Below, piece by piece: positions 9,498 to 18,900 of a DNA stretch of 64,000 nt. Source of the stretch: Thiomicrorhabdus sp. (GTDB lineage Bacteria > Pseudomonadota > Gammaproteobacteria > Thiomicrospirales > Thiomicrospiraceae); contig NZ_OY759719.1 in assembly GCF_963662555.1 (NCBI RefSeq), positions 702,985 through 766,984 of the forward strand, written 5' to 3'. Position 1 is the first letter of the stretch; each line of letters begins with the position of its first letter. The notes under the pieces were generated by a model. It was not told the DNA's origin. It saw nothing but the letters and a program-made list of their open reading frames with translations, and searched no databases. Made by a program: the position numbers and the translations under genes.

Positions 9498-10497
9498 TTT
9501 GTCCTACTTGAGTCAACTAAGCACAGGTTGCAAATTACCAGCTTTAGTTATTATAGGTTTATTAAGCACCGTTTTACTCTCTGGCTGTGCCACTATTAAG
9601 TTAGGTCAGTCTTACGATAAACCGATTCAAGAACAGGTGATTGAAAAAGGTAAAAGTGATGATAAGGTGTTGATTATTAATATCAACGGCCTGTTAAGCG
9701 ATAGTCCAAAAACAGGTCTGTTATCTACCGCACCTAGCTTGCTAGATTCGGTGATGATGCAGCTTAAAAAAGCGGAAAAAGACAAAAAAATTAAAGCTGT
9801 ATTGCTCAAGATTAATAGTCCAGGCGGAGGGGTGACGGTAAGCGATATTTTGTACCATGAGTTAATGGCCTTTAAAGAGCGTACTCATAAAAAAATCTAT
9901 GTGCAAATGATGGATGTTGCCGCATCTGGCGGGTTATATATTGCGATGGCTGCGGACCATATTCAGGCACATCCATCCACTATCACCGGATCAGTGGGGG
10001 TAATTATTATTAACGCTGATTTATCTGGCACCATGAAGAAAGTAGGGGCTGAAGTTAATGTGTATAAAACGGGTGAAAACAAAGATATGGGTTCCCCTTT
10101 TAGACAAGCGAGTGAGTCTGATAAACAGGTTTTTCAAGGCCTGGTGGATCAAATGGCCAACCGTTTTTATGAGATTGTGCAAACTAAACGTAAATTATCA
10201 GATTCACAAATGGCCGTGTTAAAAACCGCTAGAGTCTTTACCGGCGAAACGGCTGTACAAACTGGATTAATTGATTCTTTAGGGTATCTGAGTGATGCCA
10301 CTAAAAAGGCCTGTAAACTTGCCGATAGCAAAGACTGTAAAGTTGTGACTTATCGTTTTACAGAAAATGCCAATGCCACCAGTTATTCACCTTCTATGCA
10401 AGCAAATAGCTCAGACCAGGCCTGGAAGATTTTAGATATTCCTATGCTAGACCAATTAAAACTTAAGTCTGGCATGTACTATTTGTATTTGCAGTAA
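9472..10497 (+). CDS. sppA: SppA-type signal peptide peptidase (S49), lipoprotein
   Basis: 341 residues. A hydrophobic leader ends in the lipobox LLSG-C (about residue 39), so it is predicted to be lipid-anchored. The S49 core follows: LLKINSPGGGV, the nucleophile Ser in DVAASGGLYIAMAAD, the ITGSVGVI strand, and a candidate general-base Lys in VYKTGENKDMGSPFR. It is of the short, single-domain SppA type, which digests cleaved signal peptides in or near the membrane. It overlaps the end of ldhA by 26 nt; a GTG at 9484 is an alternative start with GAGG upstream. A near-perfect palindrome copy at 10415-10425 encodes DQAWK. A weak hairpin follows at 10514-10533. Confidence 0.85.
   Translation: MRLLVKHINLSYLSQLSTGCKLPALVIIGLLSTVLLSGCATIKLGQSYDKPIQEQVIEKGKSDDKVLIININGLLSDSPKTGLLSTAPSLLDSVMMQLKKAEKDKKIKAVLLKINSPGGGVTVSDILYHELMAFKERTHKKIYVQMMDVAASGGLYIAMAADHIQAHPSTITGSVGVIIINADLSGTMKKVGAEVNVYKTGENKDMGSPFRQASESDKQVFQGLVDQMANRFYEIVQTKRKLSDSQMAVLKTARVFTGETAVQTGLIDSLGYLSDATKKACKLADSKDCKVVTYRFTENANATSYSPSMQANSSDQAWKILDIPMLDQLKLKSGMYYLYLQ
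10415..10425. repeat. Palindrome near copy (ACCAGGCCTGG, inside sppA)
   Basis: 11 of 12 bases of the repeat, in frame as D-Q-A-W near the end of SppA. Confidence 0.7.
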
Positions 10498-10513
10498 CTG
10501 TTAAAGCAGTAAT

Positions 10514-10533
10514 GCTTAAATCTAAGTTTAAGC
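10514..10533. terminator. Possible weak hairpin between convergent sppA and chaN-like genes
   Basis: GCTTAAA, 6-nt loop, TTTAAGC in the 36-bp convergent gap. The stem is short and there is no clean T run. Confidence 0.35.
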
Positions 10534-11592
10534 TTATTTACAGCTTTTTAAATCCGAGCGTTTAAACATTGCTCGGCGGTCTCGCATTTTATATGCCGCA
10601 TCCACATATTGCTCTGGTTGCGGTTTAATAAAATACAAATAATCATCTTTGGCGTTAGCTGTCTGTTTATTAAAACGGCTAATATCCGCCGTACTCTCAA
10701 CCCTAATTGGGGTAATCACTTTTATTTTTAGCTTTGGGTCTAAGCGATGTAATGCGGCTACGGTTCCCAAATGATTCTCGCTATGAAAACTACCATTAAT
10801 GTGGACTACTTTTAAATTTGGATGATTTAACCAGGCCTGGTAAATAGATTCAGCCATGGTGTTATCACGAGTGATTTGAGCTGAATAACTGTTGTTTTTA
10901 CGATTTTCAGGTAGGTGTCGCATCTCACCTAAAAAACTTGCAAATTTGTTTTTATAACCCGGTATTTCTGCAAAAGGGTGTTTGGCAATGGTGCTCTTTT
11001 CTTGTGGGGTTAGCTTGCTGATATAGTTTTGTCCTTCACGGCCAACACAACGCACAATATCTGCCGCTGCATTGGCGGCAACAACGGGCACAAACCGTTG
11101 TTTGGCAAACTCAACCAACGGACGATAACTTGCCACGTAGTTGTTCCAAGCAGGGGCTTCTTTAATGAGTTGTACTTCACCTATTTCACTGTCTAAATAC
11201 TGGTTTAAAATCTCTTGCTGATCACGGTTAAACATTTCCATGCTTAAGACGATATTTTGATTTTGAAGTTCACTTTGTTGATAGAGACCCGCCAAAACTT
11301 GCATCTCTAATAAAGCAGATGCGTGATTGCCATGAAATTCACCAATAAACACAATATCGGTATCTTTTAATTCTGTGATAAGTTGTTTTAAAGAAATGGG
11401 TTGTAACTGCTGATTAACCAAATCATAGTCATAGGCTGTGGCGAGTTCTGTTTTATGAACCTCTTTTGCTTTTGGTTGATTGGCTAAAGGCGCTTTGATT
11501 GGTTGGTTGCTACAGCCAGCCAGTAAAAAAGCAATAGCGAATAAACCAAAGAAAAAGTGGCTTGGTTTGGGGATGAATTGAGTTTTATACAT
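10534..11592 (-). CDS. ChaN family lipoprotein (haem-associated)
   Basis: 352 residues with an N-terminal signal ending in LLAG-C (about residue 27), so a lipoprotein. The core has the ChaN/Tiki-superfamily hallmarks: DIVFIGEFHGNHAS near the start, ILSMEMFNRDQQ-like, NGSFHSENHLGT with conserved His, and a Pro-rich C-terminal part. ChaN proteins in other bacteria bind haem at the outer membrane and are iron-regulated; this role is inferred from the family only. The gene stands alone, convergent with sppA. The palindrome copy at 10830-10841 falls inside it, encoding YQAWLN. No clear Shine-Dalgarno was seen before the ATG. Confidence 0.8.
   Translation of the reverse strand: MYKTQFIPKPSHFFFGLFAIAFLLAGCSNQPIKAPLANQPKAKEVHKTELATAYDYDLVNQQLQPISLKQLITELKDTDIVFIGEFHGNHASALLEMQVLAGLYQQSELQNQNIVLSMEMFNRDQQEILNQYLDSEIGEVQLIKEAPAWNNYVASYRPLVEFAKQRFVPVVAANAAADIVRCVGREGQNYISKLTPQEKSTIAKHPFAEIPGYKNKFASFLGEMRHLPENRKNNSYSAQITRDNTMAESIYQAWLNHPNLKVVHINGSFHSENHLGTVAALHRLDPKLKIKVITPIRVESTADISRFNKQTANAKDDYLYFIKPQPEQYVDAAYKMRDRRAMFKRSDLKSCK
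10830..10841. repeat. ACCAGGCCTGGT palindrome (copy 2, inside CDS)
   Basis: Perfect copy within the ChaN-like gene, read in frame as Y-Q-A-W. Confidence 0.95.
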
Positions 11593-11662
11593 AGTTATCC
11601 ACAGGCTGAAAAGAGCTGTTTTTATTGGTTAAACCGACTAAGGTTTATCTGTTTGTTGATTG

Positions 11663-12880
11663 TTAAATACGAGCAACACCAGAGTCAATAGCGGCTTGAC
11701 TAATTGCCGCAGGAATCACATTAATCAATCTTGGGTCATTTGGTTTTGGCAAAATATACTCTTTACCATAGCTTAATTCTTTAAGCCCGTAACCTTCTAA
11801 TACCACGGCAGGTACCGTGCTATGAGCGAGCTTTCTTAGGGCTTCTACGGCGGCAATCTGCATTGGCATATTGATTTCGGAGGCTCGGACATCTAAAGCT
11901 CCCCTAAAAATATACGGAAACCCTAAAACATTATTTACTTGGTTTGGGTAATCACTTCGTCCAGTGGCCACAATGACGTCATCACGGGTTTTGTGTGCCA
12001 AGTTGGGATCAATTTCAGGGTCAGGGTTCGCCATAGCAAAAACAATGGGGTTAGCGGCCATGGTTAATAACATATCCACCGTTAAAATATCTTTACCAGA
12101 CACGCCAAAAAATACATCGGCATTTTCCATCGCTTCTGCCAAGGTTGTTTTATCGGTCTCTAAAGCAAAGGCTTCTTTATAGCGGTTTAAATTTGTACGA
12201 TGGGTACTTACAATGCCTTGGCTATCTACTAATGTAATATTGGATTTTTTTGCCCCCATTGCCATGAGTAAGTTCATACAGGCAATACCTGCAGCACCAG
12301 CTCCCACGCAAACAATTCTGGCTAGCTCTAGGGTTTTATGTTGTAGTTCTAAAGCATTAATGAGACCGGCTGATGCAACAATGGCGGTGCCATGTTGGTC
12401 GTCATGAAATACCGGAATATCTAATTTAGCTTTAAGTGCTTGTTCTACTTCAAAACATTGCGGTGCGGCTATATCTTCTAAATTAATGCCACCAAATGTG
12501 GGGGCGATATTGGCTATGGTTTGAATCAGCTCTTGGGTATCATGGCAATCGACCTCAATATCAAACACATCAATATTGGCAAAACGTTTAAAGAGCATGC
12601 CTTTGCCTTCCATAACCGGTTTGCTGGCTAAAGCTCCAGTATCACCTAATCCTAAAACCGCGGTACCATTCGAGATAACTCCCACCAAGTTACCTTTGCC
12701 GGTGTAGCGATAAGCATCATTAGGATTTTTTTCAATTTCTCGTACAGGTTCTGCCACACCAGGGCTATATGCTAAGCTTAAATCACGTTGAGTTTCACAA
12801 GGTTTGGTCAGGGCTGTTTCAAGTTTTCCTGGTTTGGGTAGTTCATGATAGTGCAGGGCATCGGTACGTAAATCACTCAT
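11663..12880 (-). CDS. Malic enzyme, short form
   Basis: 405 residues. Decarboxylates malate to pyruvate with NAD(P). Family signatures: LSLAYSPGVAEPVREI near the start, the metal-binding stretch VFDIEVDCHD / NLEDIAAPQCFEVE, FHDDQHGTAIV, the dinucleotide fold VCVGAGAAGIACMNLL, and FAMANPDPEIDP. The length matches the catalytic domain only: the phosphotransacetylase-like C-terminal half of E. coli MaeB (about 760 residues) is absent, so it is the compact MaeA-like/YtsJ-type form. GAGGA lies 5 nt before the ATG. Cofactor preference cannot be decided here. Confidence 0.93.
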   Translation of the reverse strand: MSDLRTDALHYHELPKPGKLETALTKPCETQRDLSLAYSPGVAEPVREIEKNPNDAYRYTGKGNLVGVISNGTAVLGLGDTGALASKPVMEGKGMLFKRFANIDVFDIEVDCHDTQELIQTIANIAPTFGGINLEDIAAPQCFEVEQALKAKLDIPVFHDDQHGTAIVASAGLINALELQHKTLELARIVCVGAGAAGIACMNLLMAMGAKKSNITLVDSQGIVSTHRTNLNRYKEAFALETDKTTLAEAMENADVFFGVSGKDILTVDMLLTMAANPIVFAMANPDPEIDPNLAHKTRDDVIVATGRSDYPNQVNNVLGFPYIFRGALDVRASEINMPMQIAAVEALRKLAHSTVPAVVLEGYGLKELSYGKEYILPKPNDPRLINVIPAAISQAAIDSGVARI

Positions 12881-13044
12881 AGAATCCTCAAGGCTTGTAG
12901 CTTATATTTAAGTGTGGTCCTAGATTGTAAAACAAATTATAAAATAAACGAAATCACCGCTTTTTATGGTTATATATAACAGTAGAGTAGTTATAGAATA
13001 TAAAGAAAGTAAATACAAAGACAATCGTTAATTAAAGGTTATAT

Positions 13045-13605
13045 ATGGAGCGATATTATTTTCAAATAGCATTAACCATTGCGTTAATAGCTGGGTACTT
13101 TTTCAGTAAATGGCTTCTAGTCGAACTCATACTAAAACTTGGCAGAGCTAAACAAGTACCAGAGATTCGTATTAAGAATGTAACCAACTATTTTATTTTG
13201 ATTCTTTTTATCGTGCTGGTTCTTACCTTAATGATGGTATGGGGTGTAGATTACGCGGGCATGTTAGTGTTTTTATCTTCGGTGCTTGCAGTAATTGGTG
13301 TGGCACTCGTTGCCCAATGGTCTATCTTGAGTAATATCACTGCAGGGGTCATTGTGTTTTTTGCTTTTCCGGCACGTATTGGTGACACCGTTGAAATTGT
13401 GGATGGTGCAACTAGAATTAAAGGCACTATTACTGAAATCAATCTGTTTCAGGTGTTATTAATAGATGAAGATAATCAAGAAATTGCCTACCCAAATAAC
13501 TTGGTGTTACAGCGGCCAGTCATAAAAATGGTAGAAAAAAGTAAAACAGACAATACAGAATCTATCTCTTCTTGGGCAAAACGCTCGCAATCTCGCTCTA
13601 AATAA
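13045..13605 (+). CDS. Small mechanosensitive channel (MscS family)
   Basis: 186 residues. Two N-terminal membrane segments (about 8-28 and 48-70) precede the pore-lining TM3-like segment GMLVFLSSVLAVIGVALVAQW, then the MscS beta domain (ITAGVIVFFAFPARIGDTVEI, GTITEINLFQVLL, YPNNLVLQRPV). It would open under membrane tension and release solutes. It ends soon after the beta domain, lacking the alpha/beta C-terminal vestibule of full MscS (286 residues). AAAGG precedes the ATG by 6 nt. The gene is monocistronic by context. Confidence 0.88.
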   Translation: MERYYFQIALTIALIAGYFFSKWLLVELILKLGRAKQVPEIRIKNVTNYFILILFIVLVLTLMMVWGVDYAGMLVFLSSVLAVIGVALVAQWSILSNITAGVIVFFAFPARIGDTVEIVDGATRIKGTITEINLFQVLLIDEDNQEIAYPNNLVLQRPVIKMVEKSKTDNTESISSWAKRSQSRSK

Positions 13606-13798
13606 CGCTAATGCTAAGTGAATGTTTTATAAAACTAATGGGCTCTAGAACCTAAAGATGGGGAGGTTTGTGCAATTAAATAATATAGGGTTAGTTTCTA
13701 TTTATCTATACCCTAGAATATTTGAATGGTTAAATATTTTTAGACCTATAAACTAATAGAATTGAAAAAGCTAAAAATGATTTATAGGGTTAAATTAA

Positions 13799-14995
13799 AT
13801 GCAATCGGAACAAAAAGAAGATTTTTTTGTTGGCCGACAGCCAATTCTAGACGTACAGAATAATATTTATGGTTATGAATTATTATTCCGAGGCGGGTTA
13901 AACCCTAATCAGGCTGATTTTGACTCTCCTAGTCAAGCAACCGCTACTGTTATTTGTAATGCCATGATGTACATGGGGTTAAACCAGTTAATAGGCAGTG
14001 CTAAAGCCTTTATTAACTTTCCTGAAGAATTCTTTTTTGAAATGCGAGATCCGTGTTTTCATCATTCTCAAGCGGTAATAGAAATTTTAGAAACCGTTGA
14101 ACCTACCGAAGAAGTCATTGAAAGTGTTACTTACTTGAAAGAGCAAGGCTATATGATTGCTTTAGATGACTTTATTTTTAGTAAGAAATTTATTCCGTTT
14201 ATCAAGCTGGCAGATATTGTTAAATTTGATGTCTTGGATATTGATCCTGAAAAAATTAAACCACTCTTTCAAAAAATCAGACAGCTAAAAGACGTTATTA
14301 TTCTCGCCGAACGTGTTGAAACTAAAGAAATGTATGAGCTTTGTAAAGAGGCGGGTGCAAATTTGTTTCAAGGTTACTATTTTGCCAAGCCAGAAGTGGT
14401 AACAGGTAAAAAATTGAGTGTGGCAAAAATTAATCTGCTTGAGCTTTTAGAAAAAGTGGTGGATGAATCTCTTCACCTTGATGATTTAGCTAACATCATT
14501 GAAAAAGATATTGGCTTAAGTATCAAAATAATGAAGTTAGCCAAACAGTATAAAACGCAGACTATGCCTGATTTTTCATCGCTTAAAGATGTACTTACGT
14601 TGTTTGGTTTAAAGCGAGTCCAATCGTGGGCAACCATGCTTTCTATGACGGCTGTAGAAGATGTTTTACCAGAAGTCTTTAACTTAGCTCGTTTGCGAGC
14701 TATTTTTATGCGTAACGTTGCCCAAAAATTAAAATTGCCAGCGGTAGATAGCTATTACTTAGCGGGTTTGTTTTCTATGGTTGATGTGATAGTTGGTCAA
14801 AATTTAGAAAAAGCTTTGGAGCAAATTCCTCTTAATGACAATATTAAGCAAGGTTTATTAAAGGGCGAAGGTGAGTATGGGCGATTGCTTAATACCGCAA
14901 AATCTTTTGAGATGAATGCGGCGGATGAGCATCAGGAGTATGCCTTAATTTATTTAGAAGCACTGAAAGAAGTCAATGCTTTGTCTGATATCTAG
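13799..14995 (+). CDS. EAL-HDOD signalling protein (YuxH-like)
   Basis: 398 residues. The N-terminal EAL-like domain (about 1-205) begins FVGRQPILDVQNNIYGYELLFRGG, the form seen in YuxH-type proteins; DDF is present (MIALDDFIFSK) but the EAL signature reads ELL and other catalytic positions look changed, so phosphodiesterase activity is doubtful. The C-terminal HDOD domain (about 210-390) has LLELLEKVVDESLHLDDLANIIEKD and a FGLKRVQSWATMLSM stretch. Such proteins bind c-di-GMP or act as protein-interaction regulators. The ATG has only a weak ribosome site (AGGG). Confidence 0.85.
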   Translation: MQSEQKEDFFVGRQPILDVQNNIYGYELLFRGGLNPNQADFDSPSQATATVICNAMMYMGLNQLIGSAKAFINFPEEFFFEMRDPCFHHSQAVIEILETVEPTEEVIESVTYLKEQGYMIALDDFIFSKKFIPFIKLADIVKFDVLDIDPEKIKPLFQKIRQLKDVIILAERVETKEMYELCKEAGANLFQGYYFAKPEVVTGKKLSVAKINLLELLEKVVDESLHLDDLANIIEKDIGLSIKIMKLAKQYKTQTMPDFSSLKDVLTLFGLKRVQSWATMLSMTAVEDVLPEVFNLARLRAIFMRNVAQKLKLPAVDSYYLAGLFSMVDVIVGQNLEKALEQIPLNDNIKQGLLKGEGEYGRLLNTAKSFEMNAADEHQEYALIYLEALKEVNALSDI

Positions 14996-15019
14996 TTGTA
15001 TATTCAATAACAAATCGTT

Positions 15020-15730
15020 TTATCTAGGAAAAGAGCCATTGTTAATGTCAATGCAGCTACCATTAATGTATTCGGGTGAACTGGTGGCTAGCCAATACAT
15101 GGTTTCTGCCACTTCTTGAGCGGTAGCAAAACGACCATCAATCGTATTACTTAAAAAGGCTTGTTGGCGGTGTTGCGGAATACTATTAAGCATGTCAGTT
15201 TCAACTGGACTAGGTGCTACCGCGTTGATAATAATCTCTCCTTGAAAAAACTTAGCAAAACTTTTGGTGGCGTTAATTAACCCCGCTTTACTAATGCCAT
15301 ACCAAATGTCTGGATGACCAATTTGCCCCGCAATGGAAGCATTATTGACAACTCTTGGTGTGTAATTTGATGTGGTTTTTAGTTTGTCTGTAAGCAGTTG
15401 AGTTAATGTCACTGGCGATATGATATTTAATTGCAAAGAGTAATCACGATCATCGTCTGGGTAATTATCAATGGTAATTGGTTGCAGTAAACCCGCATTG
15501 TTAATTAACACATCGATCTGTTCAATTGAATCTACCAGGCCTGGTAGATTTTCAATATCGGTTAAATCAAATTCTGTGCAAGTCACTTGTGGATGATTCT
15601 GGTAATCAAAATCTTCTTGATTGCTAAAATCACGGGCAATAATTTGCACGGTATCACCGGCTTCTACAAATTTTTGGGTTAAGGCAAGGCCAATGCCTTT
15701 ATTGCCGCCAGTAATTACTACATGTCTCAT
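15020..15730 (-). CDS. Short-chain dehydrogenase/reductase
   Basis: 236 residues of the classical SDR family. The cofactor motif TGGNKGIGLALT is at the N-terminus, NNAGLLQP marks the central strand, the catalytic Ser lies in NNASIAGQIG, and YGISKAG supplies the Tyr and Lys (YxxxK). The substrate cannot be assigned; the overall form resembles the FabG/FolM-type small reductases. The palindrome copy at 15534-15545 lies inside the gene and is read on the coding strand as L-P-G-L-V. It stands alone between unrelated genes. Confidence 0.85.
   Translation of the reverse strand: MRHVVITGGNKGIGLALTQKFVEAGDTVQIIARDFSNQEDFDYQNHPQVTCTEFDLTDIENLPGLVDSIEQIDVLINNAGLLQPITIDNYPDDDRDYSLQLNIISPVTLTQLLTDKLKTTSNYTPRVVNNASIAGQIGHPDIWYGISKAGLINATKSFAKFFQGEIIINAVAPSPVETDMLNSIPQHRQQAFLSNTIDGRFATAQEVAETMYWLATSSPEYINGSCIDINNGSFPR
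15534..15545. repeat. ACCAGGCCTGGT palindrome (copy 3, inside CDS)
   Basis: Perfect copy within the SDR gene; here read in a different frame, as P-G-L-V. Confidence 0.95.
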
Positions 15731-15940
15731 AATTTTGTACTCGGTTTTAATTCATTTAGACCATTCTTACCTGTAATGCTAATTGTGTAAAGGTTTCATG
15801 AAAAGCACTTATGAAAAGGTCTCTCGAATAACTTTGGTGTAAATCGCGTATAAATCTAGTGAATGTCTTAAATAATCACCTAAATATTTCACAATTGTGT
15901 GGAGTTTTATAACGAATTTGTTTGCTCATTTTGTGATTTT

Positions 15941-15952
15941 ACCAGGCCTGGT
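15941..15952. repeat. ACCAGGCCTGGT palindrome (copy 4, intergenic)
   Basis: Perfect copy 15 bp from the end of tamB; extended by TTT/AAA to an 18-bp palindrome. Confidence 0.95.
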
Positions 15953-15967
15953 AAATTCATATAAGAC

Positions 15968-18900
15968 TTAGCGTTCTATGCGATAAATTAAATCAACAGA
16001 ACTACTATCGTCCGCACTGTTACTTTTAATCAGTAGTTTTTGTGTGAGTTGGTAAAAAAACTGTACGGCATTATTTTGTTGGCCTGTTAGGTCTTTGGCA
16101 TAGCGAACATAAAGTTTATCGGTCAAAGCACGGCCCACTAATAAATTACTGACTTTTTGGTCTTTTACATCAAAATATACATCTTCAATGCCTAAGGTAC
16201 GAGTTAGGGTATTGAGTACTGGGGTATTGTTTTGAATACCTAATTTATAGAAGGCACTGAGTACTTGAGATTGATAGTTAGGTTCTTGTGATGAATCGCC
16301 AGCTCGACCAAATATAAGCAAATTGATGATTCGACCTTGTGAAGTAGATGGATCTGAATAAAAGGCAAATTGGGGTTGTGTTGCTGTGCCGGTAATATTC
16401 AGTCGTGCTGTGGTTTGATCAACCACTCTAAATAAATTCACATTTAAAGCTGGGTTGCCAATAGCACCATTAAAGCTAAAACTCGACTTTGCAATTTGTA
16501 TCTGATTACGTGCATCAAGATTAATGTAACCACTCAATAATTTCACCTCTCCTAAGGCTTGTAAGTCTGGGCTATCACCTTGTTTAACAAGTTGTAGTTC
16601 GCCACCTAAAAAGGTCTCTGCATCACGCACATTGATTTTCACTTGTTTGCCAAAACCAATTTTTAGGTCATAACTTAACTGACTAATCATCTCTTGTTTT
16701 GGCACTTCATTGCCTTGTTTATCGATAATGATTTCATCATCACTGGTGGATGTGCGTTCGTGCAATGGCATCTTATCCAAATTTAAACTACTGTCGTGCA
16801 GTTGGGCAAAACCTTTGATATGGGTCGCACCTTCTAGCAAGGTAACATCAATATTAGCAGAGGTATTTAACTCGGCAAATTGCGTTTTAAGTAGTTCAAT
16901 GGTGTCGGTTTTAAAGTTAGCTAAGAGTTTAGGTTGGGTCTGTAAATCTACCAGTTTTACACTTAAATCTGCATGGCGGTTATTGGTTTGAGTCCATAAA
17001 CCTGTTGCATCAATGGTTTTAGGGGTGACATTGGCCGTTAAATTGATTGATTGATCACTCAAACCAAGTAGGGGTAAGTCAAGTTTTACATCTAAATTGG
17101 CTTGGGTATTGTGTTTTGGTGCGTTTAATTTTCCAGAAAGTTGGCTGTGTAATTTTAAAGCGGTTTTGTGTAGTTCCACAAATTCTAAGGCCCGTTTATT
17201 TAAAGTCCATTCATTAAGAGTGGCTGTAATATCGCCCTTTATTTTTGCATTTAACCAGGCCTGGTTAGTTTGTTTTTGACTATCGATTTGAAGATTTAAA
17301 TGTCCTGTTTCATTTAGCTGAGCTTGGCTTTTTATATTGGCAGTATTGGGTGTTATTTTGGCCTGTGTTTGCCAGTTTTTAACAGAAATAGGAAACACAA
17401 AACCTTGTTCAATCAGAGTGACATCAAGTTGCGGAACGGTTAGTGATTGATTAGCAACCAGTTTGTTTTTCCAATTGGCATTCCCTTGACCATTTAATTG
17501 CCCTTTGAGTTTAATATTTGAAGTTAGCCAGGGTTCTAACCAATCAAAAATAGGCAGGGCGTGCATACTCCATTCTGCTTGAGTTGCATCACTTTTCAGG
17601 CAAAATTCTGAATTTTGAGTTGTTTGAGATGCAATGCAAAGATTGGCTATTTTAATTTGGTTAGGGCTTTTCCAATCGATATTGGTGGCTTGTTTTAATG
17701 ACCAGTCACCCACGTTTGGTTGTTTGATATCAAACTGCTTTAAACGAATTGTTTGTTGGTCTAATGAAGGTTTAGTTTCATATGTGCTGGCTTGCAGGCT
17801 TAAGTTGGGGTGTGAGAGCTTGATGTCGCTTGTAAAGCCTGGTTGTGGATTAACTCCACTACTTTTTGGCTGTGCTTGTCTATCAAAAACCAGAGCTGAA
17901 AGTAATAGTTGGTTTTGGTGTAAGCCGGTTTTTTGTTGGATTTTCTGGGCATGTAAATGTAGTTCACTCTGTGCCAGTTTATGCAATGGAATTTGGGCCT
18001 TAAGGTTAAGGGTTTTAATTGAGAAGCTTTCACTTGGTTTATTTTTAGCTGCTGGCAAACGATAACCGAGTTGATTGGCATTTAATTGAACGGTTGACCA
18101 GGCCTGGTAAAATCCAGAAAGGTCTTTTTTTACGTTACCTTTTGTATCCATATTAAGGGTAATTGAACCGCTTAAAGGCTGATAAATTTGGCTTAATTGG
18201 TTCAGTTTTGCATTCAGCTTAAGTTCAAACGTTTTGGCCCATTGTCCAGATAGATTGGCTTGATTATCACCCAATACCAATCGGGCTTGTTGCAAATTAC
18301 CATGAGATAAATCTTCTGCTAATGCTAGCTGAGCTTGAACGCTTCCACTGTATTTGGCGTAGTTAAGATGGGTGTTGGTAATATCAATTTTATATTTAGC
18401 GAGCGTGTTTTTTGTAACTTCTGTACTTTTGGCGACGGGATTTAATCTGGTATTTATTTGCCCAATAAACGATAGATTTTCTGGCAGGCCTGTTAAGTCA
18501 AACTGTGTAATATTAAATTGGCTCTGACGTTGAACAAAGTTGTTTAGTTTCCAGTTAAATTGGCTGGTAATCTGGTAATCATTTTCTGGGTTAATCCATT
18601 GTAAATTTAAGTGTTGAGTGGTGACATCAATATTAAACTGATTTGTGATTAGATTACCTGTGCCTTTTGCCTGCAAAGAGCCCATATCAGTCAATTGACT
18701 TTGCAATGTAAAAATCATGTTTTCGGGTTTTACATTGCTTGTTTTCGGTAAAGTCGCATTTGTAATTAACGCCGATAATGGTGCCGTTATATTAAAGTTA
18801 ATTTTGGCTTTAGGGTGGTTTTTAAAACTCAGTGCTAACTGACCATTAGTGGTGAGTTTTTTTGCATCAGCATCATATTGAAGCTGAGTGTGACCTTGTG

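Noticed and set aside
13670..13756. 28-codon frame (GTG) after GGGGAGG, upstream of the EAL-HDOD gene
   Set aside because: The ribosome site is good, but the peptide has no recognisable feature and it ends 42 bp before the next start. It could be a leader peptide; not supported enough to list.
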